A DNA stretch of 49,673 nucleotides from Anaerolineales bacterium (GCA_021463845.1 JAJTXV010000008.1:1-49673); one strand, 5' to 3'. Positions 1 to 8,572 are shown, counted from the first letter of the stretch. Notes: generated by a model from the letters alone, not told the origin. Numbers and translations are program-made.

Positions 1-247
1 GGGCGGCCAGCACGCCGCGGGCCAGCTGCCATAGATTGCGCGGCAGATGAGCCAGCCCGACGCCGTGCAAGCCGGCGGCGGGCAGCGTGGTGAGGGAGTA
101 GCCGGCACGCGTCACCAGCTGCTCCTCCATGCCGCCTTCGCCGCCCACCCACAGCAGCTCAAGGTCAGTTGCGCCCAATTCTTGAAGCGCGGCGAGCGCG
201 GGATAAACCCCACCCCCGCTCGCCCCGGCGGCCACGAGTAGTCGCAT
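1..247 (-). CDS. murG: UDP-GlcNAc:lipid-I GlcNAc transferase MurG, N-terminal part
   Basis: The gene runs off the left edge, so only the first 82 codons are visible. MurG adds GlcNAc to lipid I to make lipid II on the inner face of the cytoplasmic membrane. The start is the ATG at 247, preceded by GAAAGGATC as ribosome binding site. The protein opens with a beta strand and a glycine-rich loop (residues 8-17, AGASGGGVYP) that matches the first G-loop of the family, followed by a second strand (ELLWVGGEGGMEEQLV) also typical of MurG. The usual His of the G-loop (GGTGGH in E. coli) is Gly here. The gene is last of the visible dcw cluster and its start lies inside the ftsW reading frame. Confidence 0.9.
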   Translation of the reverse strand, partial: MRLLVAAGASGGGVYPALAALQELGATDLELLWVGGEGGMEEQLVTRAGYSLTTLPAAGLHGVGLAHLPRNLWQLARGVLAA

Positions 248-1463
248 CCAAGATCCTTTCGTTGTTGTGACTCTTTACGCTTGATGTGCGCGAAACGCTC
301 ATCACAATGCCCAGCGCGCCCAGCACAGAGACCAGGCTGGAGCCGCCAAAGCTGATGAGCGGCAGAGCGTTGCCCGCAAACGGTAGCAAGCCCACCATCA
401 CGCCCATGTTGATGAAGGCTTCCATGGTGATCCATACGGTGATGCCGCCCGCGATCAGCGCCCCCAGCATGTCTGGGGCGCGGTGGGCGATGACCATGCC
501 GCGCCACAGCACCACGCCGTACAGCAGGGCCAGGATGGCGCAGCCCACCAGGCCTAGCTCTTCACCCACGACGGCGAAGATGCTGTCGGTGGGCGGCACG
601 GGCAGGCCGGTCAGCTTGGTGTCGGCCAGGCCGATGCCCACGCCGAACCAGCCGCCCTTCACGAAGGCTTCAAAGGAGCGCAGCACGTGGCTGTTGGCCT
701 GGGTGGGGTCCTGCAAGCTATCCAGGTAGCTGCTGATACGCACCTGGCTGGTGGTGCTGACGCTGACGAACAGGGCGCTCAACAGGCTGGCACCCACGAA
801 CATGAAGGCGATCTGCTTGATGCTGCCGCCGGCCAGGAAGAACATGAGGCCGCCCAGCACCACCATGGTGGCGGCAGCGCTGAAGTCCGGCTGGAGCAGG
901 ATCAGGCCGGCCATCAGGCCCACGATGGCGCCCAGCGGCACAATGCCGCGGCCCACCTGGGCCAGCTGCTCACGCTTGGAGCTGAGCCAGACGGAGAGGT
1001 ACAGAATGGTGGCCACCTTGGCTACCTCGCCGGGCATGTACGAGCCGCCGCTGAGGGCGCGCGCCGAGCCGAAGCGGACTTCGTTGACCACCAGCACCAC
1101 CAATAGGCTAAGCACCGTGCCGGCAATAAGAGGAATGGCGTACTTGCGCCAGAAGCGGTAATCGATGAAATAGGCCGCCACACCACCGACCAGACCGATG
1201 CTCATCGTGAGCAACTGGCGGCGGAACATGAAGGTGGGATCGTCATATTCGCTCAGCGAGAAGTCCCAACTGGCCGAATAGACCATCAGCAGGCCGAGGA
1301 CCAGCAGTGCGAAGATGGCCAGGGCCATGGGCACATCAAAGTTGAGCTCCAGCTGGGGCCACAGGCTGGCGCCTTTGCGGCGGCCGCGGCGGCGGGAGCG
1401 CCGCTCCGGCTGCTCGAAGGTTTCGGGCGTGGTTTCGAACTGGTCAAAGGTTTCTTCGGTCAT
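165..1463 (-). CDS. ftsW: Lipid II polymerase / cell division protein FtsW
   Basis: SEDS-family glycosyltransferase that polymerises lipid II at the septum together with its class B penicillin-binding protein. The 432-residue protein has a short basic, charged N-terminus (RRSRRRGRRKG around residues 21-31), then about ten hydrophobic segments, and the family's periplasmic signature near residues 270-300 (KGGWFGVGIG, PTDSIFAVVGEELGLVG). The start ATG at 1463 overlaps the murD stop as ATGA. The last ~35 residues are Arg-rich, unlike a natural FtsW tail, and run 83 bases into murG. A TAA in another frame at 275-277 would end the protein just after the usual SVSR tail, so a frameshift or stop loss is possible. 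FtsW is favoured over RodA because of the dcw context. Confidence 0.93.
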   Translation of the reverse strand: MTEETFDQFETTPETFEQPERRSRRRGRRKGASLWPQLELNFDVPMALAIFALLVLGLLMVYSASWDFSLSEYDDPTFMFRRQLLTMSIGLVGGVAAYFIDYRFWRKYAIPLIAGTVLSLLVVLVVNEVRFGSARALSGGSYMPGEVAKVATILYLSVWLSSKREQLAQVGRGIVPLGAIVGLMAGLILLQPDFSAAATMVVLGGLMFFLAGGSIKQIAFMFVGASLLSALFVSVSTTSQVRISSYLDSLQDPTQANSHVLRSFEAFVKGGWFGVGIGLADTKLTGLPVPPTDSIFAVVGEELGLVGCAILALLYGVVLWRGMVIAHRAPDMLGALIAGGITVWITMEAFINMGVMVGLLPFAGNALPLISFGGSSLVSVLGALGIVMSVSRTSSVKSHNNERILDATTRGRRGERGWGLSRARRASRIGRN

Positions 1464-2830
1464 AGTTCACTCACCAATTGGCGAAAGCGTTCGCCGCGGG
1501 CTTCAAAATCCTTGAATTCGTCAAAGCTGGTGGCGCCGGGCGCCAGCAGCACCACCTCGCCCGGGCGGGCTTCGGCGGCGGCCAGGCGCACGGCTTCGTC
1601 GAAGCCTTGCGCGGTATGGCGCGGCAGCTGCGGCGCCTGGCTGGCGAACAGCTCATCCAGCATGGGCGCGGCCTGGCCGAACAGCACCACCCGGCTGGCG
1701 CGCTGGGCGACCAAGTGGGCCAGGCCGCTCCAGTCGAGCTGCTTGTCACGCCCGCCCAGCAGCAGCACCAGCGGCTGGCCGAAGGCTTTGACGGCGGCCT
1801 CGGCGCGCTGGGGCGCAGTGGCGATCGAGTCGTTGTAATACTCCACGCCGCGCAGGCTGCGCACAAATTCCAAACGGTGCGGAGCGCCGTGGAAGCCCTG
1901 CAGCCCGGCCAGCATGTCTTGCGGGCGGGCGCCGGCCGCGGCGGCCAGGGCGCAGGCGGCCAGCACGTTCAGCAGGTTGTGCTCGCCGCGCAGCTCAATG
2001 GCGTTGAGCGGCAGCAGCTCGTGCTCGCCGCGCTCGTCACGCAGCCAGATGCTGGCGCCGCGCACGAACACGCCGTGCTGGCCGGCGGCCAGCAGGCCGC
2101 GGGTGAACCACAGCAAGCGGCCGCGGACACGCTCGGCCAGTGGCCAGGAGCGCGAGTCTTCACGATTGAGCGCGGCCACATCGTTGGCGGTCTGGTACTC
2201 GAGAATGCGCGCCTTAGCGGCGATGTATTCATCCATATCCGCATGGCGGTCCAGGTGATTGGGCGCCAGGTTGAGGATAGCGGCCACCTGTGGGGCGCGG
2301 GTCATCCACTCCAGCTGAAAACTGGATAGCTCCATCACGGCCAGGTCGTCGGCCTGCATCTCATCCACATCGGCCAGCAACGGGCGGCCAATATTGCCGC
2401 CCACCCACACCTTGCGCACGCCCTGCCCTTCCAGGCCAGCCAGCATGCGCCCCACCAGCGTAGTGGTGGTGGTCTTGCCAGCCGAGCCCGTAATGCCGAC
2501 GACGCGGCAAGGGGCCACATCCAAAAATAATTGCGAGTCGTTGGAGATGGGGATGTTGCGCTGCTTGGCTACACGCACCAGCTCAATATCACTGGGCACG
2601 CCGCCCGAGAGGCAGACCAAGTCTGCGCCATCCAGCAGGCTGAGTGGATGCCCGCCCAGCGCCCACTCCACCGGTAGGCCAGCCAGCGCGGCCTGCGCCT
2701 CGCCCAGCTGCTCGGCCGAGCGCGCATCAGTGAGCACGGGGCGCGCGCCGTGGTTCGCCAGGTATTTGGCGGTGGCCACTCCCTGTCTTGCTGCGCCCAC
2801 GATCACCACTTTGCGCTCCTTCCAATCCAT
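1460..2830 (-). CDS. murD: UDP-N-acetylmuramoyl-L-alanine--D-glutamate ligase
   Basis: Cytoplasmic ATP-dependent ligase that adds D-Glu to UDP-MurNAc-L-Ala. At 456 residues it has the normal MurD length. Visible parts are an N-terminal Rossmann-like UDP-binding domain (VVIVGAARQGVATAKYL, residues 8-24), a Mur-ligase P-loop (GITGSAGKTT, residues 112-121), the central motif NLAPNHLDRH with the catalytic-domain His/Asp, and a C-terminal domain with the family's YYNDSIATAP stretch and DKQLDW. It starts two bases past the mraY stop and ends in an ATGA overlap with ftsW, so translation is probably coupled through the operon. Confidence 0.96.
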   Translation of the reverse strand: MDWKERKVVIVGAARQGVATAKYLANHGARPVLTDARSAEQLGEAQAALAGLPVEWALGGHPLSLLDGADLVCLSGGVPSDIELVRVAKQRNIPISNDSQLFLDVAPCRVVGITGSAGKTTTTTLVGRMLAGLEGQGVRKVWVGGNIGRPLLADVDEMQADDLAVMELSSFQLEWMTRAPQVAAILNLAPNHLDRHADMDEYIAAKARILEYQTANDVAALNREDSRSWPLAERVRGRLLWFTRGLLAAGQHGVFVRGASIWLRDERGEHELLPLNAIELRGEHNLLNVLAACALAAAAGARPQDMLAGLQGFHGAPHRLEFVRSLRGVEYYNDSIATAPQRAEAAVKAFGQPLVLLLGGRDKQLDWSGLAHLVAQRASRVVLFGQAAPMLDELFASQAPQLPRHTAQGFDEAVRLAAAEARPGEVVLLAPGATSFDEFKDFEARGERFRQLVSEL

Positions 2831-2832
2831 CG

Positions 2833-3822
2833 CTACAACACCGCCAGGGCCACGCCCACCATGGCGAACAACAAACTCATCAGCCAGAAACGCTGCACGA
2901 TCTGGGTCTCAGACCAGCCGGAGAGCTCGAAGTGCAAATGCAGCGGGGTCATTTTGAATACGCGCCGCCCGCCGGTGAGCTTGAAGAAGCCGACCTGCAA
3001 AATAACGCTGAGAATTTCGCTGACCGGAATGACCGCGATCAGCGGCAGCAGGATCCACTGGCCGGTCATCAGCGCCACCACGCCCAGGCAGGCGCCCAAC
3101 GCCATCGCGCCGGTGTCGCCCATGATGAGTTGGGCCGGGTGGACGTTGAACCACAGAAAGCCGAACAGCGCGCCGACCAGCGTGAAGCAGAACTGCGCCA
3201 GAAAGGTCTGGCCTTGCAGTAAAGCCACGCAGCCGAAGGTGGCGAAGGCGGTGGCGCTGATCAGGCCGGCCATGCCGTCCAACCCATCAGTGAAGTTGAC
3301 GGCATTGGCCGCGCCCACAATGATGAAGATGGCGACGGGGTAAAACAATAGCCCCAGATCGAATTCAGTGCTGGCGCCCGGCAGATACATATCCGGCACA
3401 TGCAGCAGCTCACGCAGGGCGATGGCCAGCACGGCGGCCAGCGCTACCTGCAGCAGCAGCTTGTTGCGGGCGCGCATGCCCTCGCCTATCCTGCGCTGCA
3501 GCTTGCGGATGTCATCCAGGCTGCCGAGGGCGCCGAAGGCGATCATGGCGCCCATCGGCACCAACACCGAGAGGCCCACGCCGCTCAAGCCAATCAGCGA
3601 GACGGCGTTGAGCAGCACGGTGACCAGCAGCACGGGCAGAATGAACATGACGCCGCCCATGGTGGGCGTGCCCACTTTGACGATGTGGCGCTCGGGCGCC
3701 TCGACCCGAATGCTGTCGCCGACTTCAAGACGGCGCAAAATACGAATGAGCGGGCCACCCCAGATCACGGTGAGGATAAAACTCACCCCGGCCAGCACCA
3801 AAGCGGTGGCGCTACCGTTCAT
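2833..3822 (-). CDS. mraY: Phospho-MurNAc-pentapeptide transferase MraY
   Basis: Integral membrane enzyme that moves phospho-MurNAc-pentapeptide from UDP to undecaprenyl phosphate, giving lipid I. The start at 3822 (MNGSATALV) is chosen because GGAGGAAAG lies just upstream and because the longer open frame overlaps murF out of register. The 329-residue protein has about ten hydrophobic segments, the Asp-rich NFTDGLDGMAG motif that binds Mg and substrate, an early cytoplasmic SLDD motif, and the C-terminal motif PLHLHFELSGW. Most MraY proteins have three consecutive His in this last motif (HHH), whereas here it is His-Leu-His. The first 11 bases overlap the end of murF. Confidence 0.95.
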   Translation of the reverse strand: MNGSATALVLAGVSFILTVIWGGPLIRILRRLEVGDSIRVEAPERHIVKVGTPTMGGVMFILPVLLVTVLLNAVSLIGLSGVGLSVLVPMGAMIAFGALGSLDDIRKLQRRIGEGMRARNKLLLQVALAAVLAIALRELLHVPDMYLPGASTEFDLGLLFYPVAIFIIVGAANAVNFTDGLDGMAGLISATAFATFGCVALLQGQTFLAQFCFTLVGALFGFLWFNVHPAQLIMGDTGAMALGACLGVVALMTGQWILLPLIAVIPVSEILSVILQVGFFKLTGGRRVFKMTPLHLHFELSGWSETQIVQRFWLMSLLFAMVGVALAVL

Positions 3823-5248
3823 TTCTTTCCTCCAGATCGGGCACGATCTTGTCCATATGCACGCCGCGCGAGCCCTTGACCAGCACCACATCGCCAGCTT
3901 TGAGGGCATCTTTCAAATACGCCAGGGCAGTTTCAGTATTCTCGAACTCGCTGACCATGCTGGCCTGCAAACCGGCCACGCGGGCGGTCTCGGCGATGGT
4001 GTGGGCGCGCGGCCCAACCGTCACGAGCACATCGGCCACACGGGCGGCCAGGTTGCCCACCACGCGGTGGCCCTGCTCCTCATATTGGCCGAGCTCTAGC
4101 ATATCCCCCAGCACAGCCACTTTGCGGCCCTCGAGCTCGCTGAGCAGATTGAGCGCCGCCACGGTGGATTCGGGCGAGGCGTTGTAGGTGTCATCCAGCA
4201 GCAGCGAGCCATTGCGGCCGGGCACGGCCATCAGGCGCAGCTGGGCGTTGCCCATGCGCAGGCCGCTGATGATTGCGCCCCAATCCAACCCTTCGATGAC
4301 GCCCACGGCGGCGGCGCGCAAGGCGGTGTGGACCGAGTGGCGGCCGATCAAGGGAATGCGCACATGCAGGGTCTCGCCCTGGTAGTGCAGGCGGAAGCGC
4401 ACGCCATCCAGCCCCAGGCCTTCGATCTCATCAGCCCATAGGTCGGCAACAGGGTCGAGCCCGTAGAAGAAGACGCGGGCCTTGGTTTCCTCGGCCATGC
4501 GCTTGACGAAGGGGTCGTCATAGTTGAGGATGGCCACGCCCTCACTGCTCAAATTCTTGACCAGCTCAGCCTTGCCCTGGTAGATAGCTTCCTGCGAACC
4601 AGCGCGTGAGGCGTGCACCGTCCCAATGTTGGTGACCACGCCGATCTCAGGCACGGCAATATCGGCCAGCAGCGCGATCTCGCCGATGACGTAGAAGCCC
4701 ATCTCGAGCACGGCGCGCTCGGTATCCGGCGTAATGCTGAGCACGCTGAGCGGCAGGCCGATCTCATTGTTGTAATTGCCGGCCGACTTGAAGGTGCGGT
4801 AGCGCTGGCCCAGCACATCGGCGGTCAGCTCCTTGGTGGTGGTCTTGCCGACGCTGCCAGTGATGCCGACGACACGCAGATCACTGAGCTTGCGGCGCCA
4901 GAAGCGAGCGGCTTGCTGCAGCGCCAGCAAGCCGTCATCCACCACGATGCACAGCGGCGTTACGGGCGCAAAGTCTGCGGCGGGCTGCTGGCCGCCGCGC
5001 AAGTCGAGCGCGGCGATGCCATCCAGCGGGCGCTCGACCAGTGCGGCCACGGCGCCGTTGGCAAAGGCGGCCTGGACGTACTCATGCCCGTCGACGTGCT
5101 CGCCGCGCAAGGCCACGAACAGGCTGCCAGGTTTGGCCTCCCGCGAGTCGTGCACCGCTCCGCTGAGCGCAAGCTGCTCCGCCGCGGCCGGGCGCACGCC
5201 GCTCAACGCTTCGATAATGTCAGCCAGGGTCAGTGTCTGCGCGCTCAT
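3812..5248 (-). CDS. murF: UDP-MurNAc-tripeptide--D-Ala-D-Ala ligase MurF
   Basis: Cytoplasmic ligase that completes the UDP-MurNAc pentapeptide by adding D-Ala-D-Ala. The 478 residues show an N-terminal substrate domain (DSREAKPGSLFVALRGE, residues 34-50), the Mur P-loop (GITGSVGKTT, residues 128-137), a central ATPase domain with NYNNEIGLPLSVL and NIGTVH, and a C-terminal domain with LLDDTYNASPES and VLGDMLELG. MurE shares the fold, but the DTYNASPES and MLELG motifs and the EIGLPLS segment indicate MurF. Its ATG overlaps the ftsI stop (ATGA at 5245-5248), and no murE lies between the two genes. Confidence 0.95.
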   Translation of the reverse strand: MSAQTLTLADIIEALSGVRPAAAEQLALSGAVHDSREAKPGSLFVALRGEHVDGHEYVQAAFANGAVAALVERPLDGIAALDLRGGQQPAADFAPVTPLCIVVDDGLLALQQAARFWRRKLSDLRVVGITGSVGKTTTKELTADVLGQRYRTFKSAGNYNNEIGLPLSVLSITPDTERAVLEMGFYVIGEIALLADIAVPEIGVVTNIGTVHASRAGSQEAIYQGKAELVKNLSSEGVAILNYDDPFVKRMAEETKARVFFYGLDPVADLWADEIEGLGLDGVRFRLHYQGETLHVRIPLIGRHSVHTALRAAAVGVIEGLDWGAIISGLRMGNAQLRLMAVPGRNGSLLLDDTYNASPESTVAALNLLSELEGRKVAVLGDMLELGQYEEQGHRVVGNLAARVADVLVTVGPRAHTIAETARVAGLQASMVSEFENTETALAYLKDALKAGDVVLVKGSRGVHMDKIVPDLEERNER

Positions 5249-7029
5249 TGCTGCCCACCTGCCCCGCTATTGGATACCGTGCCGATGTTCTGATAATTGG
5301 GCGGAATGCCCTGCAGCACCACCAGCCGCTCGACAATATCGGCGAACAGCGGCGACGCCACTTCAGACGCCCAGGTGGAGGTCTCCGGTCGCTCCAGCCA
5401 CACGAACACGATAAAGCGCGGGTTCTCGACCGGACCCCAGCCAATGAACGAGGTGTTGGTCTGGTTCTCTTCGTAACCGGTGGGCACGGGGATCTGGGCC
5501 GTGCCGGTCTTGCCAGCCAGGCGGTAACCGGAGACCATGGCCAGCGAGCTTTCGCCCTCCAGCGAGGTGGCCAACATCTCGGTCATGGTGCGGGCGGTCT
5601 CGGCCGAGATGGGCTGCCCGGCGTACTGCGTGGATACGTTGTACTGCGAACCATCCTGAATGACGGCTTTGACAATATGCGGAATGACCATCTGGCCATC
5701 GTTGACGAAGGCCGAGACCGACATGACCATTTGGATGGGCGTGACGGCAATGCCCTGGCCGAAGGTGTTGGCGCCCAGGTCAGCCAGATACCAGTTGGGG
5801 TCGCCGGGACGCTTGACGGTGCCGCTCTGCTCGCCGGCCAGGTCAACCCCGGTCTGGTGGCCGAAGCCGAAACGATCGATGTACTCGTAGAACTTCTCCT
5901 GGCCGAGCTTCTCACCCATCCAGGCCAGACACACGTTGAGCGAGTGCTGCATGCAGCCCTGCACGGTCTGCAAACCCCAGGCGCGGTTGTTCCAGTTGCG
6001 GATGGTGATGCCGCCGATGGTGTAGACGCCGCGGTCTTCGTATTCGGTTTCGGGCGTCACCACGCCCTGGTCGAGCGCGGCGGCGGCGGTGATGACCTTG
6101 AAGATGGAGCCAGGCTCGTAGATCTCACCCACGGCGCGGTTGTACGGCACCTCGTTGGTGTAGATGTCGCCGTAGTTCTGGAATTCGTTGAGGTCCATGC
6201 GCGGCGTGCTAGCCATGGCCAGCAGCTCGCCGGTCTTGGGATCCATGACGATGGCGGTGCCTGACTCAGCGCCGGTGCGGGTGATGTGGGCGTCCAGCGT
6301 GTCTTCCACCATGGCCTGGATCTCGCGGTCAATGGTCAGCACCAGGCTGGCGCCGGCCGGCACTTCAGGGCGGGCCTGCACTTGGGTTGGCGCCACCGGG
6401 ATCCAGATGCTCTCCGGCTCGCCGGCCAGCAGGCTCTGGTACTGCTGCTCCACGCCGAAGTAGCCGAGGCTCTCGCGGTTGACGAAGCCCAGCAGGTTGG
6501 AAGCCAGGTCACGCTCCGGATAGCTGCGGGCCAGCTGCGCCTCGCAGCGCAGGGCGTACAGCGCCGGGTCATTGGAGCATCGCGTGCTGTCCATCGGCTC
6601 GGCTTCGCGGGTCACATCGTAGCTTTTGAGCAGATTGACCTTCTCAGGCAGCACGTAGCTGGCCAGCACGACGTAGACAGAGGTGGGCGAGGCCGGGATG
6701 CTGGCGCGCTCCAGGACGGTGTTGTAATCCGCCCCCACCAGCGCGCTGAGCGCCAGGGCGATGGCATGCGGGTCACGCACCGAGGCCAGATCCACGCCGA
6801 TCTCGTACACAGTGCGGTTGCCGGCCAATATGTTGCCATTGCGGTCATAGATGATGCCGCGCGGCGGCTGGATGATGCCGCGCTCGCGGCTATAGAACTC
6901 GCCCTGGCGCAGGAAGACCTCAGCCTGCGGGCTGGTCTGGATGCTGTAGGTTTTGTACAGGATCAGCGCGCCGAAGATGGCGAAGAAGCCCGCCATCACC
7001 AGGTAGCGCCACATGTGCTCGCGCGGCAT
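5245..7029 (-). CDS. ftsI: Class B penicillin-binding protein (septal transpeptidase)
   Basis: Membrane-anchored D,D-transpeptidase that cross-links septal peptidoglycan and normally works with FtsW. The 594 residues contain one N-terminal membrane helix (about residues 8-25), the pedestal start with the PPRGIIYDRNGNILAGN stretch (55-71), and the three active-site motifs: SxxK at S308-K311 (EPGSIFKV), SxN at S363-N365, and KTGT at 507-510. The nucleophile is therefore predicted to be Ser308. No PASTA repeats follow the transpeptidase domain. The start at 7029 is one base after the ftsL-like stop, and the end overlaps murF. Confidence 0.94.
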   Translation of the reverse strand: MPREHMWRYLVMAGFFAIFGALILYKTYSIQTSPQAEVFLRQGEFYSRERGIIQPPRGIIYDRNGNILAGNRTVYEIGVDLASVRDPHAIALALSALVGADYNTVLERASIPASPTSVYVVLASYVLPEKVNLLKSYDVTREAEPMDSTRCSNDPALYALRCEAQLARSYPERDLASNLLGFVNRESLGYFGVEQQYQSLLAGEPESIWIPVAPTQVQARPEVPAGASLVLTIDREIQAMVEDTLDAHITRTGAESGTAIVMDPKTGELLAMASTPRMDLNEFQNYGDIYTNEVPYNRAVGEIYEPGSIFKVITAAAALDQGVVTPETEYEDRGVYTIGGITIRNWNNRAWGLQTVQGCMQHSLNVCLAWMGEKLGQEKFYEYIDRFGFGHQTGVDLAGEQSGTVKRPGDPNWYLADLGANTFGQGIAVTPIQMVMSVSAFVNDGQMVIPHIVKAVIQDGSQYNVSTQYAGQPISAETARTMTEMLATSLEGESSLAMVSGYRLAGKTGTAQIPVPTGYEENQTNTSFIGWGPVENPRFIVFVWLERPETSTWASEVASPLFADIVERLVVLQGIPPNYQNIGTVSNSGAGGQQ

Positions 7030-7030
7030 G

Positions 7031-7504
7031 CTAGTAGCCCCCCAGCAGGCCGAAGCCGTATTCGTCGAAGAGCTTGCCGACCCAGTCGAGCAGGGATTCG
7101 GTGTAGGCTTCGGGCAGGCGCGGCACGCCGGTGAACTGGCCGCCGGCCCGCGGGGCCAGCTGCAGGCTGGCGCGGCCGCGGTAGCCCTCCACGGTCAGGT
7201 AGGTGACCGCGGCCGGCTGCACCGGGGCGAAGCCGCTCTGCTCGGCACGCGCCTGCATGGCCTCGTTGGAGGTCAGCGAGGCGAGCTGGCTCTCCATGTT
7301 CTCGATCTGCTGCTGCAGACGGATGCGCTCATTTTGCAGGCTCTGCACGTGGCGGCCAATGGTGGAGGCGCGGGCCGTGACGTTTAAATACAAACCGGCC
7401 AGTAGCGCCAGAGCCGCTACGGCCGCTGCAAAGAAGCCGATCATTTGCATTTGGCGCCGCCAAGGGGTCTGGCTGTGCGCTTGTATATAGCTTTTGTTTC
7501 GCAT
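7031..7504 (-). CDS. ftsL: FtsL-like septum protein with coiled coil
   Basis: Small bitopic membrane protein in the ftsL position of the dcw cluster, between rsmH and ftsI. The start at 7504 (MRNKSYIQAH) follows a TGGAGGC ribosome binding site, while a longer in-frame extension would run through a palindrome and looks non-coding. The 157 residues comprise a basic cytoplasmic tail (1-20), one membrane helix (about 21-41), a heptad-like coiled coil (about 50-80, LQNERIRLQQQIENMESQL), then an unusual extension of ~75 residues with Pro/Gly and an amphipathic end. FtsL/DivIC proteins recruit the FtsWI synthase. Sequence identity within this family is always low, so the assignment rests on topology and context. 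Confidence 0.72.
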   Translation of the reverse strand: MRNKSYIQAHSQTPWRRQMQMIGFFAAAVAALALLAGLYLNVTARASTIGRHVQSLQNERIRLQQQIENMESQLASLTSNEAMQARAEQSGFAPVQPAAVTYLTVEGYRGRASLQLAPRAGGQFTGVPRLPEAYTESLLDWVGKLFDEYGFGLLGGY

Positions 7505-7538
7505 GTTTTGCTGGCGCCTCCATCCAGCGAATTGCTTA

Positions 7539-7567
7539 GGCAATACCGCAGTTCCTGCGGTATTGCC
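7539..7567. repeat. Perfect palindrome between rsmH and ftsL
   Basis: Two 13-base arms (GGCAATACCGCAG at 7539-7551 and its exact complement at 7555-7567) enclose a TTC triloop. The hairpin lies in the only sizeable gap (7505-7615) of the dcw operon. No T-run follows on the minus strand, so it is more likely an RNA-processing or translation-modulating hairpin, or a small mobile palindrome, than a terminator. Confidence 0.7.
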
Positions 7568-7615
7568 ACGCTTGCAAAACGGTGCAAAGCCTGTGCCTAA
7601 CGGCACCTTGTTTCC

Positions 7616-8569
7616 TTAAAGTTTCTGCGCCTCCAGGCGCACTACCACTCGCAGGCGGGCGCTGCGTGAGCGCGGATTAGCCTGAATTTCCTGCTCGCCG
7701 GGTTGCACCGGCTTGCGGGTCAGCTCCCGCAGGCCGGCGGTGTGCCCGCAGGTGCACACCGGCTGGCCGGGCGGGCAAATGCAGTCCCGGCTCTCCTGGC
7801 GGAAATATTGCTTGACCAGGCGGTCCTCCAGCGAGTGAAAGGAGATCACCGCCAGCCGCCCACCCGGTTTGAGCGCTGCCACAGCCTGCGGCAGCACCTG
7901 GGCCACCGCATCCAGCTCGCTGTTGACGGCGATGCGCAGCGCCTGGAAGCTGCGGGTGGCCGGGTGCACTCCCGTGCGCTTGCCGCCCAGCGCTTTGGCC
8001 ACCACCGCGGCCAGCTCCGTGCTGGTGTGCAGCGGGCGGGCCGCCACAATGGCTTTGGCGACCCGGCGGGATTGGCGCTCCTCGCCATATTCGTAGAGCA
8101 GGTCGGCCAGCTCGCCTTCCGGCAGAGTATTGACCAGATCGGCAGCGCTGCGCCCGGCAGCCGGGTTGAAGCGCATATCCAGCGGGCCTTCCTTCTGGAA
8201 GGAGAAGCCGCGCTCGGCCTGGTCAAACTGCATCGACGATGCGCCCAAGTCAAGCAGGATGCCGTCCACCGCGCCCCAGCCCAGCGCCGCCAGGTGCTGG
8301 GCCAGGTCTGCGTACGAGCCCTGGCGGATGTGCGCCCGTTCACCGAAGGGCGCCAGCCGCTGGGTGGCGAGAGCCAGCGCAGCGGGGTCAACATCCAACC
8401 CCAGCAGCTGGCCGTCTGGGTGGCTGCCCTCCAGCAGCCCCCAGGCGTGCCCACCCGCCCCCAGCGTGCCGTCGACATAACGGCCACCGGGCTGCGGGGC
8501 GATTGCTTCCAGTGTTTCTTTGTAAAGTACAGAGAGATGTGCGGGCTGGCCGCGACCATCTGCATTCAT
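7616..8569 (-). CDS. rsmH: 16S rRNA (cytosine1402-N4)-methyltransferase RsmH
   Basis: SAM-dependent methyltransferase that modifies C1402 in the decoding centre of 16S rRNA, long known as MraW. The 317 residues show HLSVLYKETLEAI at the N-terminus, the SAM-binding GTLGAGGHAWGLL loop (residues 34-47), DLGASSMQFD (105-114), the RFNPAAGRSAADLVN segment, and the C-terminal VISFHSLEDRLVKQYF signature. All are diagnostic. The start ATG at 8569 lies three bases after the mraZ stop, with no strong ribosome binding site of its own, so coupling to mraZ is likely. Confidence 0.97.
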   Translation of the reverse strand: MNADGRGQPAHLSVLYKETLEAIAPQPGGRYVDGTLGAGGHAWGLLEGSHPDGQLLGLDVDPAALALATQRLAPFGERAHIRQGSYADLAQHLAALGWGAVDGILLDLGASSMQFDQAERGFSFQKEGPLDMRFNPAAGRSAADLVNTLPEGELADLLYEYGEERQSRRVAKAIVAARPLHTSTELAAVVAKALGGKRTGVHPATRSFQALRIAVNSELDAVAQVLPQAVAALKPGGRLAVISFHSLEDRLVKQYFRQESRDCICPPGQPVCTCGHTAGLRELTRKPVQPGEQEIQANPRSRSARLRVVVRLEAQKL

Positions 8570-8572
8570 GCG

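Noticed and set aside
7505-7606. Longer ftsL start upstream at about 7606
   Set aside because: The extension would translate the 7539-7567 palindrome and lacks a ribosome binding site, whereas 7504 has TGGAGGC.
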